Of a DNA stretch of 64,000 nt, positions 49,017 to 56,790 are shown piece by piece. The translations under genes and the position numbers were made by a program. Position 1 is the stretch's first letter, and each line of letters starts with the position of its first letter. Under the pieces are notes generated by a model that searched no databases, was not told where the DNA came from, and worked only from the letters and a program-made list of their open reading frames with translations. This DNA comes from Actinoplanes lutulentus (GTDB lineage Bacteria > Actinomycetota > Actinomycetes > Mycobacteriales > Micromonosporaceae): the NCBI RefSeq assembly GCF_003259845.1, contig NZ_QLMJ01000002.1, positions 434,001 to 498,000 on the forward strand, written 5' to 3'.

Positions 49017-51023
49017 GTGAGGCAGCTCAACGACCTGATCGCGGATTTCTGGCGCGATTACGCCGCCCTCGTATTGCTCGGCGGGGGCCTGATCGGCGTC
49101 TTCGCGCTCATCGGCCTGTTCGTCTGGGCCAAGAAATCTCAGAAGCCGCTGCGTCCGGTCGCCCTGGCGTTCAGCATGAACCTCGCCCTGCTGCTCAACG
49201 CGGAGGGCATGTGGGTCATCGCGGTCGACCAGCTCAAACTGCCGAAGATCTTCGCGGTGCTGGTCTTCGCCGTCTTCGAGATCTGCTTCCTGACCGCGAC
49301 CTCGCTCGCCGCCGAGCAGTACCGGCGGACCACGACATACGGTCCGGACGGCAAGATCATCACGCCCGGTCACCCCGGGCCGATGCTCTACATCGCCGCT
49401 CTGATCGCCGCGATCTCCGGCATCATCGTGGCCAGCAACGCCGTCACGGGCACCGAGAAACTGCTGCGTCTCGCCGTACCCTGTGTGATCTTCCTGATGT
49501 GGTGGGCGGCGCTGACCGCCGCCGGTCAGCGCGTGCGCCGCGGCCGCTTCGCCTACAGCCCGCGCCGGATGGCCGAACGCTGGGGCTGGCTGATCCCCGA
49601 CGACGACCCCGATCTGGTACGCATGGCCGCCGAACGGCAGGTCCGCCGGATGGTCGTGAACTACCACCGGGTGAGCGGCAAGCGCTGGCCGCAGGCGTGG
49701 TGGAAGTCCCGGTTGCTGAAGGACGCCCGGACCGCCGGCGAGCCGGTGGTGGCCGATGTGGTCCAGCAGCTGGCGCGGATTCAGCGGGTGATGGACCTGC
49801 TGCTGCCCGGCGGCCTCCAGGTGGCGGCGCCGGCGTCGGCGGGCGTGGCCACGGAGCTGCTGACGGTGTCGTCCTCCGCGGAGCCGGTGGCGGAGCTGCC
49901 GGTCACGGCGCCGGCCGTTCCCGCCGCGCCGCTGGTCCAGCCGGTGCGGTTCATGCAGCCGGTGGCCCAGGAGGAGACCGCGGTCGTCTCTCCTGTTGCC
50001 GAGCCGCGGAACGGATCGGTGGGCATTCCCGTTCCGGTGCCGGCGCCTCGCCGGTCGGTTGAGGACCTGCCGGGTGGCACGGCTACCGTCCCGGCCGTGG
50101 TCCCCGCGGTCACCGCGCCCGTGCCCGCCGCGCCGGTACCGACCGCTCCTGTGTCGACCGCTCCTGTGCTGACTGCTCCTGGGTCGACCGCTGCGGTGCC
50201 GACCGCTCCGGTCATCGCGTCGGCCTCGGTGCCCGTGCCGGTGCCGCCGGTGGCGATTCCCGCCGCGCCCGTGTCGCCGGCTCCGGCCATCCCGGCCTGG
50301 GCTTCGATCGGGACCGGGGCGCGTCCCGCCGTCAGCATCGTCGGCTCGCCGTGGTGGCGGCTCGCCGTCGACCGGCTCAGCAAGGCCGTCGCCCAGGAGA
50401 TCAGCTCCGAGGATCTGCCGGACATGACGTACACCCGGATCGGCGAACTCGCCCGCAACCTCGCCTCCCGTAACTCGGAACTCGGCGAAGGCGTGGTGCG
50501 GGCATTCGTCAACGACTACGTCCGCGAACTCAACGGGGAGTACGGCGAGGTCGCGTACCCATGGCGTGATTTCCTCCCGGAACCCGCGACCGCGGCGCCC
50601 GGCTCGGCACCCTGGCTGGCCGCGCTCGAAGAGCTGCACGCCGCCCTGGAGGAGGAGCTCAGCCAGGGCGAGCTGCCGGCCGACCCCTACGACCTGGCCG
50701 AACTCCTCGCGCCCAGCGCGCCGCGGCTGGACGAGGACACGATCCGCGGGTTCATCGGCGACTACCTGCTGGCGCTGGGTGGGCAGCCGGGTTCGGGTGG
50801 CTCCCAGCCGTGGCAGCACCTGATGCCGCGCCCGCAGAGCGCCCGGTCGGCGTCCGACGAGGAGATCCTCGAGGTGTACGGCGGTCAGCTGGAGGAGTAC
50901 CTGGCCGTCAACGGCCGGATCACCCGCAACCGGGTCCAGTCGATCACCGGCATCAAGAGCCGCCTCCAGGCCGACCGCATCAAGGTCACCCTGGAGGAGC
51001 GAGCCGGAGTCCCGATCGGCTAA
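49017..51023 (+). CDS. DUF2637/SpdB-like membrane protein with duplicated C-terminal domain
   Basis: A 668-aa protein. Four N-terminal TM helices (LVLLGGGLIGVFALIGLFVW, then LAFSMNLALLLN, AALIAAISGIIVAS, LAVPCVIFLMWWAALTA) resemble the DUF2637/SpdB-type membrane region of actinomycete conjugative elements. A cytoplasmic segment follows, then about 150 residues of Pro/Ala/Val/Thr-rich linker. The C-terminus has two copies of a roughly 75-aa domain (starting PWWRLAVDRL and PWLAALEELHA) and a last HTH-like part (EILEVYGGQLEEYLAVNGRI). GTG start with AAGGAAAGGGG upstream. No integrase, FtsK-type TraB or plasmid gene is nearby. Function unknown. Confidence 0.72.
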   Translation: MRQLNDLIADFWRDYAALVLLGGGLIGVFALIGLFVWAKKSQKPLRPVALAFSMNLALLLNAEGMWVIAVDQLKLPKIFAVLVFAVFEICFLTATSLAAEQYRRTTTYGPDGKIITPGHPGPMLYIAALIAAISGIIVASNAVTGTEKLLRLAVPCVIFLMWWAALTAAGQRVRRGRFAYSPRRMAERWGWLIPDDDPDLVRMAAERQVRRMVVNYHRVSGKRWPQAWWKSRLLKDARTAGEPVVADVVQQLARIQRVMDLLLPGGLQVAAPASAGVATELLTVSSSAEPVAELPVTAPAVPAAPLVQPVRFMQPVAQEETAVVSPVAEPRNGSVGIPVPVPAPRRSVEDLPGGTATVPAVVPAVTAPVPAAPVPTAPVSTAPVLTAPGSTAAVPTAPVIASASVPVPVPPVAIPAAPVSPAPAIPAWASIGTGARPAVSIVGSPWWRLAVDRLSKAVAQEISSEDLPDMTYTRIGELARNLASRNSELGEGVVRAFVNDYVRELNGEYGEVAYPWRDFLPEPATAAPGSAPWLAALEELHAALEEELSQGELPADPYDLAELLAPSAPRLDEDTIRGFIGDYLLALGGQPGSGGSQPWQHLMPRPQSARSASDEEILEVYGGQLEEYLAVNGRITRNRVQSITGIKSRLQADRIKVTLEERAGVPIG

Positions 51024-51943
51024 CGGGCGATCCAGACGTCTCTCGTGCTCGTCAGGGAGACGATCTTCTGGGCGGCGAGGGCACCGGGGACGAGCAGCTC
51101 GTCCAGCGCGGCCTGGTCATCGGGAGAGATCAGGTCGCCGAGGGCTGTCCGGTACCGGCTCAGGACCGTGGTGGCGTACCGCAGGGCGTTGTCCGGGAGC
51201 GGGGCCGGGACCTCGACGGTCAGGGTCCGCTCGGTCAGCACGGTGAAGCCGGCCGCGGTCAGGCGCTCGGACCAGTTCGCGCCGGCGTTCGGCAGGTGCT
51301 CGGCGCGGGCCTTCGCGGCGGCGGCCTGGCAGCGGTCCTCCAGGCCGTTCGCGAAGCCGGCCGGCAGGAACGTGGGCATCGCGTCCATCTCGACCACCAC
51401 GAACAGGCCGCCCGGGCGCAGCGTGGCGCGGATGTCGCGCAGGACGCGGTCCGGTTCGGCCATGTGGTGCATCGATGAGGCCGCCCAGATCAGGTCGACC
51501 TGCTCGACGCTGGGCCAGCCCGCGTCGAGGTCGGCCCGGAGCGGCCGGATGCGGTCGGCCACGCCGTGCCGGCCGGCGCTCTCCGCCAGGTGCTGGAGCA
51601 TCTCGTCGGAGCTGTCGACAGTGGTGGAGACGGCCTCGGGGAAGCGGTTGAGCAGGGCGAACGTTCCGGTTCCGGTGCCGCTGCCGACGTCCAGGATCGT
51701 GCGGATCGGGTGATCGCCGGCGAGGCCGGCGATCTGGGCGGTCAGGGCTTCCACCTGGGTACGGGCGACTTCGGCATCCAGGTCGAGCAGGTTCGGCAGC
51801 GTCAGATCCGATCCGCCGCCGTGCTGTCCGCCATGCCCGTGCCCGTGCTGCTCGCCATGTCCGTGTCCGTGCTGGCCGCCGTGTCCGTGCTGGCCGCCGT
51901 GGGTGTGCGGTGCGGCCGGGGTGTGGTGGTCGTCGTGTGGCAT
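51020..51943 (-). CDS. Class I SAM-dependent methyltransferase with His-rich N-terminus
   Basis: A 307-aa methyltransferase. Residues 1-44 are a His/Gly/Gln-rich tract built on GGQHGHG repeats with more than a dozen His. The catalytic domain has motif I ILDVGSGTGTGTFALL, acidic loop VDSSDEMLQHLAE, and WAASSMHHMAEPDRVLRDI with LRPGGLFVVVEMD. Substrate unknown. Its stop overlaps the convergent gene by four bases. It is divergent from an XRE-cupin regulator across 47 bp, so co-regulation is likely. The His tract suggests metal binding (inference). Confidence 0.85.
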   Translation of the reverse strand: MPHDDHHTPAAPHTHGGQHGHGGQHGHGHGEQHGHGHGGQHGGGSDLTLPNLLDLDAEVARTQVEALTAQIAGLAGDHPIRTILDVGSGTGTGTFALLNRFPEAVSTTVDSSDEMLQHLAESAGRHGVADRIRPLRADLDAGWPSVEQVDLIWAASSMHHMAEPDRVLRDIRATLRPGGLFVVVEMDAMPTFLPAGFANGLEDRCQAAAAKARAEHLPNAGANWSERLTAAGFTVLTERTLTVEVPAPLPDNALRYATTVLSRYRTALGDLISPDDQAALDELLVPGALAAQKIVSLTSTRDVWIAR

Positions 51944-51977
51944 GGGTCAACCATACGACCTTCTTGCGGGAAGCGCA

Positions 51978-52000
51978 TATACTCTTGCGTATGACGCAAG
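51978..52000 (+). promoter_or_regulatory. Leaderless promoter and palindrome centred on the XRE-cupin start codon
   Basis: TATACT (51978-51983) is a good -10 ending seven bases before the ATG at 51991, implying a transcript that starts at the ATG or a base before. CTTGCGT-ATG-ACGCAAG (51984-52000) is a perfect 7-bp-arm palindrome whose centre is the start codon itself. A related TTGCGGGAAGCGCA lies just upstream. Probable autoregulatory operator, perhaps shared with the divergent methyltransferase. Confidence 0.65.
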
Positions 52001-52557
52001 ACGCTGAAGTGGACGCGCTGGTTCGGGCGCGGATTCGAGGGCTCCGGCTGGCGAAGGGCTGGTCGCTGGACGAGCTCGCCACACGCTGTTATCTGAGCCC
52101 GTCGACGCTGAGCCGGATCGAGACCGGGCACCGGCGGATCGGGCTCGACCAGCTGACCGCGATCGCCCGGGCGCTCGGGGCCAGCCTCGACTCACTCGTC
52201 GAGACGGCGAGCGACGAGGTGGTGATCAAGCCGCATCACCACCCGGAGCGGGGGATCACCACCTGGGTGCTCAACCACGAACCCGGCCGGCAGGGCATGA
52301 CGGTCGCCCGGATGCGGGTCACCCAGCCGCCCGACCGCGGGCCGGACGCGCTGCGGGTGCACCCGGGCCGGGACTGGTTCACGGTGCTGTCCGGGACGAT
52401 CGAGCTGGTGCTGGGCGAGCGGACGATCCTGATCGAGGCAGGTCAGGCGGCGGCGTTCTCCACGATGGTCCCGCACGCGATCGGCGCCCACGGCGGCCCG
52501 GCCGAGGTGATAGCGATCCTCGACCACGACGGTGAACGCGTCCACGTCGACGCCTGA
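51991..52557 (+). CDS. XRE-family regulator with C-terminal cupin
   Basis: A 188-aa regulator. HTH_3 domain at residues 10-65: RIRGLRLAKGWSLDELA, LSPSTLSRIETGHRRIGLDQ. The C-terminal cupin (about 105-185) has HPGRDWFTVLSGTIELVLG and AAAFSTMVPHAIGAHGG, the usual effector domain. A HHHP motif precedes the cupin. No ribosome site is present, in keeping with a leaderless transcript. It faces the methyltransferase gene, its probable target. Confidence 0.88.
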   Translation: MTQDAEVDALVRARIRGLRLAKGWSLDELATRCYLSPSTLSRIETGHRRIGLDQLTAIARALGASLDSLVETASDEVVIKPHHHPERGITTWVLNHEPGRQGMTVARMRVTQPPDRGPDALRVHPGRDWFTVLSGTIELVLGERTILIEAGQAAAFSTMVPHAIGAHGGPAEVIAILDHDGERVHVDA

Positions 52558-52605
52558 CGCTCAGCCGGCGTTCGCACAAGCGGGCCTTTGGGCGTACCCA
52601 AGAAG

Positions 52606-53622
52606 TCAGGGTGAGGGAGGCGCGCAGCTGGAGCGCCAGGCGATGGTGGCCTCGGCCGGCTCGGTGCGGGGGAGCGGGTCGTCGCCGAGGGCGAGGGCCA
52701 TCGCGCGCTCGCCCATCTCGACCAGCGGCAGGCGGACGGTGGTCAACGGCGGGGTGACGTCGCGGGCGATCGGCATGTCGTCGAAACCGGTCACCGAGAT
52801 GTCGTCGGGTACGCGGACGCCGCGGTCGCGCAGGGTGGCGAGGGCGCCGACCGCCATGGAGTCGTTCAGGGTGATCAGGGCGGTCAGGGTCGGGTCGGTG
52901 TCCAGCAGGGTGGTGGCCGCGGTCATGCCGCCGTCGCGGGTGAAGTCGGCGTGCACGACGCGATGAGCGGGGAGGGGAACGCCGAGGTCGGTGAAGGCCC
53001 GGCGGAAACCGGTCAGGCGGTCGGTGGTGGTGGTCAGGGTGCGAGGGCCGGCGATGACGCCGACCCGCCGGTGACCGAGGCCGAGGATGCGCAGGCCGAG
53101 GGCGTGCGCGCCGGCCTCGTTCGCCGGCAGGACCGCGGAACCGACCAGGCGGTGCCGGCCGATCACCGCGACCCGGCCGCCGGCATGTTGATACGCGGAC
53201 AGCTCGGCGTTCAGACGGTCGGTGAAGTCGTCGTCGTGATAGCCGGAGCCGGCCAGGATCAGCGCGTGCACCTGCTGGGCGCGGAGCAGGGCGACGTACG
53301 CCAGCTCGCGCTCCGGATCCCGATAGCTGTTGCAGATCACCAGCAGCCGGTCGTGGTCCCAGGCCTGGCGCTGGAGACCGCGGGTGATCTCGGCGAAGTA
53401 CGGGTCGGAGACGTCGTGGACGATCACGCCGACGGCGGACTGGCGGGGACGGGCCACGTTCTGAGCGTGCGCGTTCGGTACGTAGTGCAGGTGCGCGACC
53501 GCGGCCAGGACCCGCTCCCGGAGGTCGTCGTTGACCCGTTTCGCGCTGTCGTTGATCACGCGGGAGACGGTCGCGGGGGAGACCCCGGCAAGCCGGGCCA
53601 CATCTGCCAGGGTGACCGCCAT
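52606..53622 (-). CDS. LacI-family regulator next to GAPDH
   Basis: A 338-aa LacI protein. HTH VTLADVARLAGVSPATVSRV; hinge PNAHAQNVARPRQSAVGVIV; effector domain VICNSYRDPERELAYVALL and ISVTGFDDMPIARDVTPPLT. It lies 16 bp downstream of the GAPDH gene on the same strand, so it may be co-transcribed. Target and effector unknown; a sugar or sugar phosphate is typical for the family. Confidence 0.88.
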   Translation of the reverse strand: MAVTLADVARLAGVSPATVSRVINDSAKRVNDDLRERVLAAVAHLHYVPNAHAQNVARPRQSAVGVIVHDVSDPYFAEITRGLQRQAWDHDRLLVICNSYRDPERELAYVALLRAQQVHALILAGSGYHDDDFTDRLNAELSAYQHAGGRVAVIGRHRLVGSAVLPANEAGAHALGLRILGLGHRRVGVIAGPRTLTTTTDRLTGFRRAFTDLGVPLPAHRVVHADFTRDGGMTAATTLLDTDPTLTALITLNDSMAVGALATLRDRGVRVPDDISVTGFDDMPIARDVTPPLTTVRLPLVEMGERAMALALGDDPLPRTEPAEATIAWRSSCAPPSP

Positions 53623-53638
53623 CGCGACAGTCTAGAGA

Positions 53639-54634
53639 CTAACTCCGGCCCAGCAGGCGCAGTGTGTCGGCGACGCGGTTGGCGAAGCCCCATTCGTTGT
53701 CGTACCAGGCCACGGCCTTGACGAGGCGGCCCTGTGCGGCGGTCAGCAGCGAGTCGACGATGGAGGACGCCGGATTGCCGGTGATGTCGCTGGAGACCAG
53801 CGGGTCCGAGGAGAACTCGAGGATGCCCCGCAGGGGTCCGGCCGCCGCCGCTTCGAACGCGCTGTTGATCTCGGCGGCCGTGACCGGGCGTTCGACCAGG
53901 GCGTTCAGCTCGACCAGGGAGCCGACCGGGACGGGTACGCGTACCGAATAGCCGGTGAGACGGCCTTGCAGCCGCGGCAGGACCGTGCCGATCGCGGTGG
54001 CCGCGCCGGTGGTGGTCGGCGCGATGTTGAGAGCCGCGGCCCGAGCCCGCCGCAGATCGCGGTGCGGGCCGTCCTGCAGGTTCTGCTCCTGTGTGTACGC
54101 GTGAATCGTGGTCATCGATCCGACCTCGATACCGGCGAGATCGTCGAGGACGGCCGCGATCGGGGCGAGTGCGTTCGTCGTGCAGCTGGCGTTCGACACG
54201 ACGTCGTGGACGGCCGGGTCGTAGTCGCCGTGGTTCAGTCCGTACGCGATGGTGATGCCGGCGCCCTTCGACGGGGCGCTGACCAGCACCTTGCGGGCCC
54301 CGGCGGCGAGATGGGCGCGGGCGTCGGCGGCAGCGGTGAACCGGCCGGTCGACTCGACGGCGATGTCGACGCCGAGCTCCTTCCAGGGCAGGAGCGACGG
54401 GTCGCGTTCGCGGGACACCTCGATGCGCCGGCCGTCGACGATCAGGTGGTCGTCGTGTGCCTCGACACCGCGACCGAGCCGGCCGAGGGTGCTGTCGTAA
54501 CGCAGCAGGTGGGCGAGGGTGGCCGGGTCGGTCAGGTCGTTGATCGCGACGATCCGCAGGTCCGGGTCGTCGATCGCGGCTCGGAGCAGGCTGCGGCCGA
54601 TGCGGCCGAAGCCGTTGATGGCGATGCGTGTCAT
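53639..54634 (-). CDS. gap: Glyceraldehyde-3-phosphate dehydrogenase
   Basis: Phosphorylating GAPDH (331 aa) of central carbon metabolism. NAD-fold TRIAINGFGRIGRSLLRAA with NAD-selecting Asp in AINDLTD, catalytic Cys151 in SNASCTTNALAP, HAYTQEQNLQDGPHRDLRRA, and WYDNEWGF near the C-terminus. Between AraC-type and LacI genes and not with pgk or tpi, so it is probably an accessory or conditionally expressed isoform. Some usually conserved positions differ (for example KGAGITIAYGLNHGDYDP). Weak ribosome site. Confidence 0.9.
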   Translation of the reverse strand: MTRIAINGFGRIGRSLLRAAIDDPDLRIVAINDLTDPATLAHLLRYDSTLGRLGRGVEAHDDHLIVDGRRIEVSRERDPSLLPWKELGVDIAVESTGRFTAAADARAHLAAGARKVLVSAPSKGAGITIAYGLNHGDYDPAVHDVVSNASCTTNALAPIAAVLDDLAGIEVGSMTTIHAYTQEQNLQDGPHRDLRRARAAALNIAPTTTGAATAIGTVLPRLQGRLTGYSVRVPVPVGSLVELNALVERPVTAAEINSAFEAAAAGPLRGILEFSSDPLVSSDITGNPASSIVDSLLTAAQGRLVKAVAWYDNEWGFANRVADTLRLLGRS

Positions 54635-54681
54635 GGGTTCAGCTTTGTTCACGATAAAAGCTGAAAAAAGCGGGAGAAGCG

Positions 54682-55644
54682 TCAGGAAGCGCGAGGTTCC
54701 CGCCAGCGGAAGGCGCGCCGGTACTCGGTCGGCGTCGTGGACAGCACCCGCTGGAAGTGCAGCCGCAGGTTCGCCCCGGTGCCCAGCCCGACCCGCGCCG
54801 CCACCTGGTCGACGCCGAGGTCGCTCGACTCCAGCAGCTCCCGCGCCAGGTCGACCCGGGCCCGCAGGATCCACTGCATCGGCGTGTACCCGGTGTCCTC
54901 GACGAACCGCCGGCCGAACGTGCGCTCGGAGACCCGGGCGTGCCGCGCGAGAGCGGACACCGTGAGCGTCTCGTCGAGGTTGCGCAGCGCCCACTCCCGG
55001 GTCGCCGCGAACACGTCGCCGAGCGGTTCCGGGATGCTCCGTGGCACGTACTGCGACTGTCCGCCGCTGCGGTACGGCGCCGCGACGATGACCCGGGCCA
55101 CCGCGTTCGACGCCTGCACCCCGTGGTCGCGCCGGATGATGTGCAGGCAGAGGTCGATGCCGGCGGCCACCCCGGCCGACGTCAGCACCTGGCCCTCGTC
55201 GACGAAGAGCACGCTGCCGTCGACGTGCACCTTGGGGTAGTCGCGGGCCAGGATCGGGGCCAGCCGCCAGTGCGTGGTGGCGCGGCGGCCGTCGAGGATG
55301 CCGGCCGCGGCGAGCGCGAACGCGCCACCGCAGATCGAGACCATCCGGGCGCCCCGGAACGCGGCGTCGCGCAGCGCGTCGAGGGCGGCCGGCGCGGGCG
55401 GGCGCTGCGGCAGGCGGAACCCGGGGACGATGACGGTGTCCGCCTCGGCGATCGCCTCCAGGCCGGCCTCGACGACGAAGCCGAGCCCGTCGCGGCCGGG
55501 CACCGGGCCGGGCGCCAGCGAGCAGGGCGTCAGATCGTATGACGGGTGGCCGTCGCGGGGTGAGAAGACCTGCATGGTGACGCCGAGGTCGAGTGGCGAG
55601 GCGCCCGGCAGGACCAGCACGGCTATCTTGTGAGTTCCGGTCAC
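54682..55644 (-). CDS. GlxA-like AraC-family regulator with DJ-1/PfpI domain
   Basis: A 320-aa regulator. N-terminal DJ-1/PfpI-type domain (KIAVLVLPGASPLDLGVTMQ, MVSICGGAFALAAAGILDG with the nucleophile-elbow Cys) and C-terminal double-HTH AraC domain (LTVSALARHARVSERTFGRR, GVDQVAARVGLGTGANLRLH). GTG start at 55644. Upstream of the gap gene in the same direction with a 47-bp gap, so it may control it. The ligand is unknown; the related GlxA proteins act in morphology or amine metabolism. Confidence 0.87.
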   Translation of the reverse strand: MTGTHKIAVLVLPGASPLDLGVTMQVFSPRDGHPSYDLTPCSLAPGPVPGRDGLGFVVEAGLEAIAEADTVIVPGFRLPQRPPAPAALDALRDAAFRGARMVSICGGAFALAAAGILDGRRATTHWRLAPILARDYPKVHVDGSVLFVDEGQVLTSAGVAAGIDLCLHIIRRDHGVQASNAVARVIVAAPYRSGGQSQYVPRSIPEPLGDVFAATREWALRNLDETLTVSALARHARVSERTFGRRFVEDTGYTPMQWILRARVDLARELLESSDLGVDQVAARVGLGTGANLRLHFQRVLSTTPTEYRRAFRWREPRAS

Positions 55645-55779
55645 AGGACCACTTTGCCGGGCGCGCGGCGCGGCGCGGAACTGGCGGTCCGGACAGGGTA
55701 CGCAAGGATTCCGCCAGGCGGACTACCCTCGTGACGCGTACGCACGTACCGTGTGGCGACGCGGAAAGGACGGCCGGCG

Positions 55780-56790
55780 ATGCGAGAGGACCGGAGTCGC
55801 TCGACAGGGCGGCCGACGCTGGAGGAGGTCGCGGCCCGGGCCGGAGTCGGCCGGGGCACGGTGTCCCGCGTCGTCAACGGGTCGGCGCAGGTCAGCCCCA
55901 AGGCACGAGAGGCCGTCCAGGACGCGATCGACGCGCTGGGTTACGTGCCCAACCGCGCCGCCCGCGCGCTGGTCACCCAGCGAACCGATTCGATCGCCCT
56001 GGTGATCTTCGAGTCGGGTGAGCGGTTCTTCGCTGAGCCCTTCTTCGGCCGGATCGTGCAGTCGGTCTCCTCGGTGCTGGTCGCCCGGAACCTGCAGATG
56101 GTTCTGATGATCGCGCAGGCGCCCGAGGAGCGCCGCCAGCTCGAGGGATACCTGACCCGGCAGCACATCGACGGCGCGCTGCTGCTGTCGCTGCACGGCG
56201 ACGACCCGCTCCCCGGGATACTGGAGGAGCGCGGCGTGCCGACCGTGCGGGTCGGCCGCCCGATGCATCCGGACATGGTCAGTTCGGTCGACGCGGACAA
56301 CCGCGGTGGCGCCCGCGCGGCCGTCACCTACCTGCGGGAGCAGGGCCGCCGCTGCATCGCCACGATCACCGGGCCGCTGGACATGGCGGCCGGCATCGCG
56401 CGGTTCGACGGTTACCGCGACGTGGTCGGCGACGGCCCGGCCGCCCGGGGCGACTTCGGTGAGCTCAGCGGCGCGACCGCGATGGAGTGGCTGCTCCAGC
56501 AGTACCCGCAGATCGACGCGGTCTTCGCGGCCTCCGACATGATGGCCGCCGGTGCGCTGCGGGTGCTGCGCCGCGCCGGCCGCCGGGTGCCGCAGGACGT
56601 CGCGGTGATCGGGTTCGACGACTCGGTGATCGCCCGGCACACCGATCCGCCGCTGACCAGCGTCTACCAGCCGATCGAGCAGATGGGCCAGGAGATGGTC
56701 CGGCTGCTGCTGAGCAAGCTGGACGGCGAGGAGACGGCGGACTGGGAGACGGTCCTGCCGACGCGGCTGATCCTGCGCGGATCAGCCTAG
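55780..56790 (+). CDS. LacI-family regulator
   Basis: A 336-aa LacI repressor. HTH PTLEEVAARAGVGRGTVSRV; hinge VPNRAARALVTQRTDSIALV; effector domain with FFGRIVQSVSSVLVARNLQM, FDGYRDVVGDG, and VAVIGFDDSVIARHTDPPLT. ATG 55780 is preferred since AAAGGA lies upstream; an in-frame GTG at 55753 would add nine residues. It stands alone between divergent AraC and convergent kinase genes, so its targets are elsewhere. It could be a CebR/CelR-type regulator. Confidence 0.85.
   Translation: MREDRSRSTGRPTLEEVAARAGVGRGTVSRVVNGSAQVSPKAREAVQDAIDALGYVPNRAARALVTQRTDSIALVIFESGERFFAEPFFGRIVQSVSSVLVARNLQMVLMIAQAPEERRQLEGYLTRQHIDGALLLSLHGDDPLPGILEERGVPTVRVGRPMHPDMVSSVDADNRGGARAAVTYLREQGRRCIATITGPLDMAAGIARFDGYRDVVGDGPAARGDFGELSGATAMEWLLQQYPQIDAVFAASDMMAAGALRVLRRAGRRVPQDVAVIGFDDSVIARHTDPPLTSVYQPIEQMGQEMVRLLLSKLDGEETADWETVLPTRLILRGSA

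Noticed and set aside
49017..51023. Remnant of an integrative conjugative element
   Set aside because: Apart from the SpdB-like membrane region there is no integrase, FtsK-type transfer protein, replication gene or att-like repeat in the neighbourhood.
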